A DNA stretch of 64,000 bases. It comes from Apostichopus japonicus (Eukaryota > Echinodermata > Holothuroidea > Aspidochirotida > Stichopodidae). Under the pieces are notes generated by a model, which did no database searches, had not been told where the DNA came from, and saw only the letters and a list, made by a program, of their open reading frames with translations. Position 1 is the first letter of the stretch. Each line of letters starts with the position of its first letter. The position numbers and the translations under genes are program-made. Shown piece by piece: positions 13,101 to 25,100 of the stretch. The stretch covers positions 42,461,631 to 42,525,630 of the forward strand of contig NC_092568.1 in NCBI RefSeq assembly GCF_037975245.1, read 5' to 3'.

Positions 13101-16100
13101 CATTGAGTTACTACACAGTTGTGTGTACTTTGCTGACGGTTTGTGCTCGTAACATGAATTTTACGTGGCGCTTTCATCGCTATTTTTTATTTCGTGTTTT
13201 GCAATTGAACTAACGGAGACAATCCGTTTGGTCTTGAATCCCTTAATACACAAAAACCTACATCATCAATGCTCTAGACAATCTCTTAAACCTGTGGGGA
13301 CTTTTCTTTCGTTCGTACTATAAACAGTTTATTGAAATGACAGTAAATATATAGCCTAACCATTAAAACTCTCGTACGTATCTATATGCAGAATCATCTC
13401 CACGTGAGTCATGCAGTCAGACAGTAGGCTAAGACATGTGCGTGATCTTACTTTCACGTTGCGCAGCTGCTTTCGGGTTGTAAAAAACCTGAACAGTTCG
13501 CGACTTGTGCAAGAAAAATTGTTATTGCATGGCGCTTTACGAAATGGAATGGCTAATAAAGAAACGAAATAATTCTTATTCATAGTAGACTTACTTGGCT
13601 TTAGTTGTAACGAAGTCACGAATGATATAATTTTAATTTAGTTTGAGAAATTACGTTTGTTCAGATCGTTTAGCATAAAGCATAAATTCGGTTTAGACTA
13701 CAACGGTATGACTAGTTGTAATTGTACTATACACTGAACCAATGTTTGAAAACTTGCGTTTGAAGCCTTCATGAATGGGTAATATGACTTTTTGTATCAC
13801 ATTGCGTGACATTTATATCTTGGCAACTTGCCAACGTTACTTGAGATAGTAGTATTTCATCAGAGCCAGGCAAAAATAACAGTCTGCTGTTAGATACAAG
13901 TTAGAGTAGCTATATTATGCCAAACAACCCCCCTGTCTAACACCTGTTTGTTAACATTTTTGGCACGTTTCCAAAAAAATTTTCATGGAGTAAACTATTT
14001 TGACTCCACTCTAGAATTAATTAGGTCAGTCAGTAAAGGATCGGTAAAGTTATGCGAAATATTATTTTAGACGTTCAAGGAAATTTATATCCCCGTAACA
14101 AAGTAAAACCATGGATGTATATAAAACACACCTTAAGCTAACTGACTCATCCGCATGAACAAAACAATCTGTTCCCCATGATACACGAGGCACAGTCTAT
14201 ACCATACATACATAGCACGATATCAAGGCCCCAATAGCCATCTTTATCAAAGTAAACCTTGCAATCCCATGTTTTAGGCCACTTGGCATGATTAACTAAA
14301 TGCTCAATATTTTTTCCATGTCCTTGTAGAAAACGTCAACTTCGCAAAATACAATTAGTTGTGTTTTTGTTGTTACATGAGATCCGTAACCGACGAAGTG
14401 GTTAGGCTATGTACTATACTCTTAACTATGGTAGGATAATTATTTTTTCTTTTTTTTTTGTGTGGAAATTCTAGAAAATACTTTCTTTTTCCCCCGCTTA
14501 ACAGCAGATGTGGTCGTATGGTTTATTCATAAATGGGTGTACTAGAGCCTTGTTTACATGACATTTGTTGCATTTAGCACGTTATGCCAGTTTCGCGTGA
14601 ATTTTTCGAAAGTATTTTGCTCGATCTTTCGTAAAATTTGAAAGGTGTACCAACTTACTGTTCGAGTAGAAAAAAGAGAGATGGATCAGTGTTAGTGAAT
14701 GAAAATACTTTGTACAGGAAAAGAAGTCTGAAAGTATTTTGAAACATTCGATACGAAAATAGTTCATGAAGATTTCAACTCGTTCTTGAAATAAATCTCC
14801 TACTGTGGTCAGAGTGCCATTGTTACGTAAAAACCACAGACCAGGAAAAGGCAAGTACCCCTTTTGTTTACAAACAGTAGCAGCGCTTCTGTGTTGGGAG
14901 CTCAATGCTCATTACTTTCACGGAGTTACCGTGGGTGTGTGCACTCAAGCGTGAGCGATATGCAGGCTGCATAATGAGCAGTGGTGTGCTGCTGGCTGGG
15001 CCTTCGATCATCGCAGGTTAAATTTGCGAGCCTTCCCTAATGTATTGAGATAACTAGAGAAGGACAAAGATAGAAAGGTGTGGAGAAAAAAGGTGGAAGA
15101 GAGCTATGAGAAGAGGAGTGATGGGGGGTGGAACAAGGGGAAGTGGAGGGGGGGCGGAACAGAAGAAAAGTTAGTCATGTCCTTCTTGAATGTTTAGCCC
15201 ACTGGGAAGAAAAACACACAGTTTCTACTCTGTTTGTGTTAACAAGATAAACATACAGCATCTACTCTGTGTTAAGAAGATAAACACAGTACTACTCTGT
15301 TGGAGAAGTGCTGCATTTTAAGAAGAACCAAGTTTAAAGGAGAACAGAAGAGATGAGAAAAGAACAAGGAGGTATTAAAGATTTCAGATGAGATCTCTAG
15401 CATATCTTACACGAGTTCCTGACCAATAGCACAAATTTGCTCAACTCTGTCTTGATGTGCTGCCAAGTCACTCTCAAATGCAATATGTTTCCTGTGAAGG
15501 GCCTGTCAATAAAAGAGAAAACAGTAAGCTTTGTGATTCCTTGCCATACAATTTGCTGACAATTCAAATACTGTAACTACCTGACTAATGTAGAGCAAGT
15601 GAGTTCAATTATTTCAAGGATTAAGTGAGAACCAGGAAAGATTTGTAGAAATCTGTTGGGTAGCAACCATGTATTCAGTCATAAGGATCTTATAGTATAG
15701 AATTATACACCAAAATGTTTCAATATCCAAAAAGAAAAGTCTTCCTATGTAAAATATTGACACATTTTACCAATTTTGAGCTAGCAAATCCCTTTAATAG
15801 TTGTTGAGAGTTACATGACATTGTTATTTTTAAGCAAATGGCCAAGTTTTCCACCTTTTGAGATAACCTGTTGACCCCTTGAGCCAGTTTGCCCTATTTG
15901 AGATATTAACCTGTTGACTCATTGAAGCTCAGAGGGAGAGGATTGATAGGAGGTTTAGTGCAATTTAAAGCAAGAGTATGAACTCTGAAGCATATTCCAT
16001 TACCTGGATGTCAGGTATGTTCTGTTGAAAACCTATTGAGCCTCTTCACAGAACTAAACTGAACTTGACCAAACTATGTTCACCACAAGAAAATAATAGC

Positions 16101-19100
16101 ATTGAAGAATTCACAGGTTTTTTGTTCATAGTTTAATTTTGGAGTTATCATGTTTAAAAAGTTTTCAGACTCTGATGCCTGTTGAGGGACCTCTGCCAAT
16201 TTCACTAGAATTCTTGTAATCACCAAGCTGGATCTATGTACTAAGTATGAAGTTCAAGAAAGATGTACTTCTTGTGTTATCATGTTTACAAGCTTTTCAG
16301 TCTTTACTTAAATGTTGACCGCCTATGACCTTTGACATCCACCAATGTTCAACTTGGTTCTTGTACTCAAACCAGCTGAATCTGCATACCATGAATGAAG
16401 TTTTTGAGTTATCATGTTAACAAAGTTTTCAGACTTTGACCTCTGTTGACCCCCAATGTCCATTGAAAACCACAGAAAACATAGGCTTCTTGTACTCAAT
16501 AAGACGGAACCACATACCAAGTATGAAGTTCATCCACCACTTACATTTCATGAAACACTTATTGTATCTATCTTGCATCCATTTTATATATTTTTGGGGC
16601 GAGGGGGGCAAGGTGAGAGAGCGGGGTAACGTGAGAGGGGCAACATGAGAGGGTGAGTGGACAATCTTGCTGGTTAATCAACTGTTTTCTATTATCTTGT
16701 AATTATGTTCCATTAATTATTAAAATCACACATATCACTTCAAATAGTAGTTACATAAACTTTGTTCAAGAAAGAAGTTGTTGGTAACTGAATGTTCAAT
16801 GCAGCATGTAAATAACTTTGGAAACATTCAAAACTATCTGTTATCTTTCTGAAATACAATTAAGAAAAGTTAGATTGTTTAATGGATGATAATACTTGGA
16901 AACAAGATTGATAAAATAGCTCCATGAATAGTTGCTATGAAGAAATTAATTGCACTTGACTTGACTTCCACACCACCAACTCATTTGTACATGTTTACCT
17001 CCACATCATATAAGGAAGCTCACAAAGATGTCTAATAAATTCACTTACCCTTAGTTCATTCAATCTTTGTGATTTAAAGTTGTTGTTTGCCAAATTGTCT
17101 TCCTTGCCATCCGCCCAGGCCTCGTGGGTGTCACATTTATGTTTGAACTTCTGTGCCAAATGGTCAAGCCTTTCAAGTCTATAAGAGGAAATAAAGATAT
17201 GTTTATATTACCTATAGTAGAATTAGACCTGGCCTGGATAATAACTGGAGGTGACAACAGAGAGAATATACTGTGATTCATCCTAATTAGAATAACACGT
17301 TGGCATTCAGGCCTCTAACTATTGTCACCACTTCAAAACTACAACAATAGAACCACTTCTGACTGCCATATTTGGAGATCTATTGTCAGGATGTGTCGGC
17401 TTTATTCCAAGAAGTGACTCAGTGGTTGCAAAACATATCAATTTAGCTTCTACTTCTTATCTTTTTTAAGTTACTTCCAAAGCTTCCTGTCAATGCTTGT
17501 CATGTCCTGACAATTATTTCTAAAGACAAAGTACAATGATAGACTTGAATGGTAGCTTACCATAAGTAATAACACTACTTTATCAAAGGGGCAAGATATG
17601 GGATTACAGCCCACTGATACCACTACAGACCATGATACAAAGGTAAACCTCAGACCATGATACAAAGGTAAACCTGAGACCATGATACAAAGGTAAACCT
17701 CAGACCATGATACAAAGGTAATCCTCAGACCATGATACAAAGGTAAACCTCAGACCGTGATACAAAGGTAAACCTCAGACCATGATACAAAGGTAAACCT
17801 CAGACCATGATACAAAGGTAATCCTCAGACCATGATACAAAGGTAATCCTCAGACCATGATACAAAGGTAAACCTCAGACCATGATACAAAGGTAATCCT
17901 CAGACCATGATACAAAGGTAATCCTTACTTTATTAGGTAGTTATCATCTAGTATATTGCATCGTAGGAGAAGAGAAACATCCTCAACTCAATGCTATCTA
18001 TCCAAGAAGCTGTTTGATGTTAGCTAAACTGCCTGTACACACACCAAAGCTCCTTCATGCAGCTCCATTGATATACCAATAATACACACTCGGCCCCTTG
18101 AGATGTTATGGTCATAGCTACATATACTCCTTGAGGTAACATAGTTTTTACACACTCGGCCCCTTGAGATGTTATGGTCATAGCTACATATACTCCTTGA
18201 GGTAACATAGTTATTACACACTCGGCCCCTTGAGATGTTATGGTAATAGTTTATATACTCCTTGAGGTAACATGATTATTACACAGTGCTTTAGAATATT
18301 ATTGCACACAGAGGATTCTTCGATATTCCAAAACTTACTGGTTTGGATATTTACGAGTGACGAGCTTACCTGTCTCCTCACAACCTTAGCACCTCATTCT
18401 ACCGTGCCTATAAAGTCCTGGTAAATAAATAACACTGTGCGCCCTCTATGACCGGACCCCCCTTCCGGTCCCTCCTCCTTTCTCATGAGACCATTCCTAA
18501 AGAGTGGCCTCACGGACACGGGAGTGGGGGTGGCAAGGTCTGGCCACCCCCAACGACCCCCGTCGAGTTAACTTCCCAAAGTGAACCCCTAACAAAAAAT
18601 TCACTGACGCCTTCTTAGCAGGGGGGAGTGTAACCCTCCCCGGCGCAGCGGGAAGGGGGGACACTCTCCTGAACCCTGCAGGCGGAACTACCCCTTACAC
18701 TAACAAGGAGCCTAAAGATTTACGGTCCGCCACTTGTTACCCTTAGATCAACTTAGGTGAGAACGTAAGTGGAAGACTATGTACGCAAACGCATACGGAA
18801 ACACATAGGTACACTCACCGATAGACATAGTCGATGGCTCTCTGGTGGATGGTGGTTCTGTCTATCTGGTGTGAAGCTCGGAGTCATGAGTCAAGTCGAG
18901 CGACCGCTCCTCCGTCCGGCTGTGTCCCACCACCCTCTCGGGGGAGGGAGGCGGGAATGGAGACAGGTAAGCTCGTCACTCGTAAATATCCAAACCAGTA
19001 AGTTTTGGAATATTTACTTCGCTCCTCGCTTACCTGTCTCCTCACAACCTTAGCACCGAGTGGCACTGCCCGATGGTGGGAGGCCCGAGGGGTGGGACCT

Positions 19101-22100
19101 GTTACCCACCGGACCTCGCATCACCGCGCTACCAAATGCCGCTTCGGCGTGTAAAGTGTCGGTCAAGTAGCAGGCGACGAACGTAGTTGGAGTTTTCCAC
19201 GCTGCTGCTTTGAGTATGTCCTCTACCGGGATGCCGGCGAATAGGGCTGTAGAGGCCGCGACCCCTCTGACGTCGTGAGCCCTTGGTCGGGAGGTCCCCG
19301 ATGTGAACGGGCGTATGATCTCTACTAGCCACCTGGATAGAGTGTCTTTGGAGGCCGCTGCGTAGGGTGGTCGTGGTATGATGAAGAGAGAAGTTGATTG
19401 TCTTAACTTCTCTGTCTTGTTCAGGTACCACTTCAGTGCCCTGACTGGACACCATCGTTTGTCCTCGGCTACTGATGACATGGTCTTAATTTCCGGGATG
19501 AAAATGTCTCCTGGCAAGAAGGTCAAGGTCTGGTTCTTTGCAATAAATGACGGGTCTGGAACCATCCTCACCCCGTGGCCCTCAAATCTGATGTGATTCT
19601 GCTTGGTGGATAGGGCGTGGAGGCAACTCCTCCTTCTTGCTGACGCAACTGCGACGAGGAAGAGTGTCTTTTTTGTGAGGGCAGCCAGGGAGGCGTTAGC
19701 CATTGGTTCGTATGGTGGTCCTGCCAGGGCATGTAACACTGCTGAGAGTCCCCAGGAGGGGGCCAGCCGTCTGATCTGTGGGCGACGATTCGCCATGCCT
19801 TTGATGAGTTGTGCAATGTACGGGTTATTGCTCAGTGTGGAGCCATCTGGGAAGCCCTGGTGGATGGCAGCGATGGCCGACCTGTAATTCCTGATAGTGG
19901 AGACTTGTTTCCCTTCTCCGAAGAGTGAGAGGAGGAACTCGGCTATCTGTGTCACAGAGGCAGCAGGCAGCAGTATCTGTCTCGGTCGGCACCATTGGTC
20001 GAACTTCCGCAGACGGGAATCGTAAGTCGCTGCGGTCGTTCCCCTTCTAGCGTCGGCTGCCATCGCGGCAGCTGCTTCTGAAAAGCCTCTCTGTCGTAGG
20101 GAAGACCGGACAGCCTCCAGGCAACTAATTGTAACCCCTTGATGTCTGGGTGGGAGAGAGTTCCCTGTCTCTGGGACAGTAGGTGGGGCTTGTCCGGTAG
20201 ACTCACTGGGACGTCCATGAGGAGTTGGGGGATCTCGGCGAACCAGGGTCTGCGAGGCCAGAACGGGGCTATTAGTGTGAACCTGCCCTTGGAGTTCCGA
20301 ATTTTCCTGAGGACTTGTCCGATCATACATAGCGGCGGGAAGATGTACGCATCCATGTGGTCCCAGGAGAGGGACATTGCGTCCGTGTGGTAGGCCAGGG
20401 GGTGGAATCGTCTGGAACAGAAGGTCTGGAGTTTGTTGTTCTTGTGTGTTGCGAACAGGTCTATCGTGGGCCTGCCGAAGATCGAAAAGATTCTGTCGCA
20501 AGTCTCCTGTTCCAGAGACCATTCGTTGGGGTCTATATGCCCCCTGGATAGGGCGTCCGCCATCACGTTGAGCTTGCCTGCGATGTGGGAAGCCCTTAGG
20601 GTCGTGCCGGAGTCCTCGGCCGCTGTTATCACCTCCCACGCGAGTCGGCACAGTCTCTCTGAGCGGGTGCCCCCCTGCCGATTGATGTAGGCCACCACTG
20701 TCGTGTTGTCGGTGAAGATTGTGGTTATCGTTCCCTGTACGTGGTCGTTGAAAGCTTCCAGGGCTCTTTTGACCGCCATCATCTCCAGGATGTTGATATG
20801 GAGAGATGTTTCTGTTTGGGACCACGTCCCCCATGCTGTGCGATTGCTCCAGTGAGCTCCCCATCCGGACAGTGACGCGTCCGTCGTTATCGATGTCATT
20901 GGTAGCTGTATCGCGAAGGGTACCCCTGAACTCCAGTTGTTTGGGTCGAGCCACCATCGAAAGTGTTGTGTGACCTCCTCTGACCTGTAGATGAGCGTTG
21001 TTTTGTCTGGGTCTGTAGGGTCTGCGGACCTCAGCAGGTGCAGTTGCAGAGGTCGCATGTGTAGCCTGCACAGTCTCACTATATCGACGAGGCTGGCCAT
21101 GAGTCCCAGGGCCCGGAGCCATGTCCCCGTTGGTGACCCCCGGTGTGCCAAGATCTGTTGTGTGGTCGCCTTGACTGCCGCGACTCTTTCTTCTGAGGGT
21201 CGGGCTACCCCGGTGGTGAAGTCCAGTATGGCCCCGAGGAACTGGATCGTCTGGGAGGGTGATAGCCGTGATTTCTTCTGGTTCACGATCCAGCCCAGTT
21301 CTTGAAGGGTCTGGAGCGTTTTGTGGACGTTGTTGGTTGCTTCCGATAGACTGTTCCCTACTACCAACCAGTCGTCTAGATATACGTAGAGGGTGACCCC
21401 TCTTTTTCTGAGGTAGGCGACTACTGCTCCCGCGACTCTCGTGAAGGTTCTGGGAGCCGTGGCTAGGCCGAATGGGAGCGCCCGGAACTGGTAGTCTTGT
21501 TCTGCGTACCGGAACGCTAGGAATCGTCGGTGTTCTTTGTGTATCAAGATGTGCAGGTAGGCGTCCCGTAAGTCTACGGTCGCCGCCCACATGCCCTTTC
21601 TGAGTAGGGGTAATATTAAGTTTAAGGTCTCCATACGGAAGTGTTTTGGTCTGATGTGTTTTGTGTTCAGGGGTTTTAGGTTTAGAATGGGACGCCAGGT
21701 GCCGTCCCGTTTTTTGGTCAGAAAAAAGGAGGACCGGAAGAGTGGTCCCGTCTCTTCCGGAACTCTTGTAATTGCCTGCTTGGCCAGCAGGGCCAGAATT
21801 TCCCCTTCTAGGGCTAAGCGTTTGACGGGGTCCGTGGGTGTGAGTGTCTGCCTTCCTCCGCCCCCGAAAGGTGGGCTGGAGGAGAATTCTATTTTGTACC
21901 CGTGTTTGACTGTGTCCAACACCCACTTGTCCCCGCCAATAAATTCCCATTGCTGGGAGAAGTTTGTTAGTCTCCCCCCCACCGACGGAATGGCCGCGGT
22001 GAGGTGGGCACCCCTAGGGCTGGGCGGCGAACGCTGGTCGATTGGAGGAGCGGTCACTGTCCCGTCTGGTCGACGTGGAGCCTCTGCCTCCTCTGGGGGC

Positions 22101-25100
22101 CCAGGGGCGGGTTGGACGGAAGGCTGCCCCCCGGCTTCGGCCTCTGAGAGCTCCTCTGCTCATAGATTTGGCGGGTGCTGCTCTCGTTCCCCTAGGTGCT
22201 CTGCTCTCCCTCGGGCGGAAGGGTCTGGTTCTCTGGGTAGGTGGGGGTCGGAATTCTGATTTGGCCAGAGTCTCCCTTCAGGCTACCTCTTCCTGGAGTT
22301 TCTTTTGGAAGCAGCCCGCAAAAAGGTCTTCCCCGAGGATTGGTAGTTCCAGCATTCTGTCCTTCGCCTCCGTCGAAGGCCAGTGGATGGCGGAGACGAT
22401 GTTTTGTCTACGGGCCTTAACGGACCTGGTAGCGACCCTTGCAAATTGATCGTACGCGAGTCTGACGAGGGGGCCCAGCAGCAGGAGGAGCTGGCCCGCT
22501 TCGTCCCTGGATACTTGGCTGCTGTCCTCAGGGAGCTGTTGGTGGTGTCGCATAAGGACTTCGGCTGATAGCATTAGTACCGATGCGAACTTCATGCCCG
22601 AACGGGCTGCCATGTCCACCTCTACCAAAAGCTCTTCTAGCTTCCTCTGGTCCGGGGTCTTGAACACGTGTGTGGATGAGGCCCCTTGTTCGGCTTTTAA
22701 TCTCTCCTTGGCCTCCTGGGGAATGGTTGGGCATCTGAATAGATCCTTCCATGCCTCGTCAGGTACCCTGACCGCTCTATCTGCCCTGGCCGGGAAGGCC
22801 GTCCACTTGGTCTTGTTGGCAATGGCCTCAAATCTGTCATAACAGGTTGCGTCTACTGGTATGGTAGTTTTGGGCTTATATGACGCTTCGCCGGTCGCCG
22901 TCAATTTTGATACCCGGCCCGCCTTCTGCGGTTGCGTCTCGGGTTCCTCGAACCCCAGGTGTCGTCTGAATATGTCTGCCGCCCGTGTTATTAGCTCCTG
23001 TGGGAGGGCTCCTCCTGTCACGGGTGCTTCCTCCGGTTCGTAATTGTGACCAAAGCTGTCCTCCATAGGATCGTAGTCGAGAGGATCTGGATCTATGGGC
23101 TCCCCTTCGTCCTCCAAGCCGGAAAGATTCACCGACGCTCTGCAATCCAGAGCGTCCGGGTCCGGGGCCGGTTGCGGGGCCATGGTCGATACGGGGCTGG
23201 TAGGGCCCGGTGCCACGTCGGCTACCGTGGACGTCCTTTGCTCCAGCAGGGGCCGTAGCAGGCCGGTGAGTTTGGAAAGCCAAGCTGGTTCCTCTTCCTG
23301 ACGCCGTCTCGGGGACCGGCGCCTCCTCTTGGATCTTCTGTATCCATCGTCGGAAGAGTCCGAGGACTCGTCGGAGATTGGAGAGTATCTCTTCCTCTCT
23401 CTACGTCTTGGGGATCTTGTATGCGACCCCGATCTCTCCCTTCTGGGTCGGCGGGAGGACTCTCTCTCCCTACTTTCTCGGGCCGGGATCTCCGTCGGAA
23501 CCCGCCTCTCCGGCTCCCTGTCCGGCTCCCTGGAACGGGACCGGCTCCGTCTCCGCGTCCCCTCGGTTGCTCTCTCTTTAGGACCCGAGCCTCCCACGGC
23601 CGGGGGGCCGCGCTCTGTGGGTCTGTTTAGCTGCGGCCCGGACTGAGACGGAGTCTCCAGCCCGGCCGAGCTGTGCCTCTGCTTTGGAGGTCTTTTCCTG
23701 GCAGGAGCCTTGCCTTTGCTCCTGCCCTTCCCTCTGGCCGTAACTGATCCGGACGTAGCCGGGGCCGTTAGGGGAATTCTTTCTCTTTCTCTTTCCTCTC
23801 TCTCTACCTCTTTCTCTCCTTCGGCCCTCTCCTGGCCACTCTCCTCCACCTCTCTCTCTACTACTCCCTCCTCCTCTCTATCTCCCGTTATTCCTGGAAC
23901 CTCCGGCGCCCCGATTGCGCTCGGGATCGAGTCCAGCCTTCCCTGGAGCTTGCTACGTAAGCCCTCAAGCCACAGGTCGATGTCCTGCCACTGAGCTGGT
24001 GTAAACTTAATACACACCAGGCAGGGGTCTCGTCGAGTGCAGGATCTGCATTTTGGACAAAGGTCGTGTTCGTCCCAGGCTCTGCCTGGGCGAAACATAG
24101 AGCAGTTGATGCACTTCAATGGATTGCGTGACATGCTGAATAACCGGATTAAGGAAGATTACTTCTTAGTGATAAATGAACAACAATAGAAGCTTAACGT
24201 AAGAGGGGAGAACTAGGGAGGGAATTAGGCTTAGGTGGAGCGTAGCGTAACCTAGCAACGGTAAACAAGGTAACGCTACGGGGTGGCCTAACATGAAAAT
24301 GCAAGCTGAAACAAAAATGAGAGAGCGAGAAATACATACGAAAAAGAGTGAATATATGTGAGCAATATGAATCCCCAAAAGGGGGACGAGAGAAACTAAT
24401 TGGGGGGAAGAAAGCTAGTAAACAAGCTAAGAAAACACAAAAACAACAACACGCTATAGCGTGGGGAGGAATAGGGCGGGAACCTAGGCAGTTTCGCGGA
24501 ACTGCTAACCCCGCCGCAAACCAACCCGAGGAGGAAACGCACTACGAAAACAGTCCCCAAAACCCTCCCTTTTGATAAAAAGGATACTTATCGGTCAGGA
24601 AAGGACTGTCAAACTTCTAAAGATCCGAAGCTAAAAAACTTCCGGCGATCGTCGAAGAAAACCAAGACAATTTTCCAAGGAAACTATCCACAAGAAAAAT
24701 ATGCGTGTAGGCACTTGGAATGGTAGAATGAAAAAGGAGGAGGGACCGGAAGGGGGGTCCGGTCATAGAGGGCGCACAGTGTTATTTATTTACCAGGACT
24801 TTATAGGCACGGTAGAATGAGGTGCTAAGGTTGTGAGGAGACAGGTAAGCGAGGAGCGAAGTAAATATAACCAAATCATTTAAACACAGATCTCTTGAGA
24901 CCTCATGGTTCATTACAGACTTTGTGGTACGATTGATAATACCCAGATCCCTTGATAACATGATAAACACACAGACCCCTCAATATAAACTGATTCAAAC
25001 TAGCACATAAATCTACTTACCGCCTCATTTCTGAGAGTAGCCAATCTTCGTAACCTTTTTCTGCTGACTCTAAGCCCCTCCATGCACGATGGATATCCTG

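Larger units (their letters stand above)
12774..15052. mobile_element. 2.3-kb terminal-inverted-repeat element (non-autonomous, foldback type)
   Basis: The two ends are inverted copies (TIR core about 62 bp, with weaker homology for another 60 bp). The interior is richer in CpG than the surrounding intron (for example cacgttgcgcagctgctttc) and shows no transposase, so a non-autonomous DNA transposon fits. A target-site duplication could not be fixed; the outermost bases are tatctc at both ends. It lies in the 4.9-kb intron 10532-15410. A CpG-rich internal promoter is the alternative reading of the interior. Confidence 0.65.
18325..24867 (-). mobile_element. DIRS-type retrotransposon, element 1 (apparently intact)
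   Basis: A 6.5-kb tyrosine-recombinase retrotransposon reading on the minus strand, the same direction as the host gene. Order in its own direction: right terminus, Gag, RT/RNase H, tyrosine recombinase, internal complementary region, left terminus. The termini are inverted repeats of about 125 bp with different outer ends. The internal region joins the complements of both outer ends, the hallmark of DIRS elements that replicate through a circle and integrate without target duplication. The GC content is clearly higher than the flanks. All three ORFs lack internal stops, suggesting a recent insertion. Confidence 0.95.

Noticed and set aside
19050-21950. The full 966-codon frame as one protein
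   Set aside because: The first 600 or so residues lie over RT/RNase H in another frame and show no domain; only the C-terminal recombinase is supported.
21591-22449. Plus-strand open frames over the DIRS element (222 and 135 codons, and similar ones)
   Set aside because: Shadows of the GC-rich minus-strand element genes.
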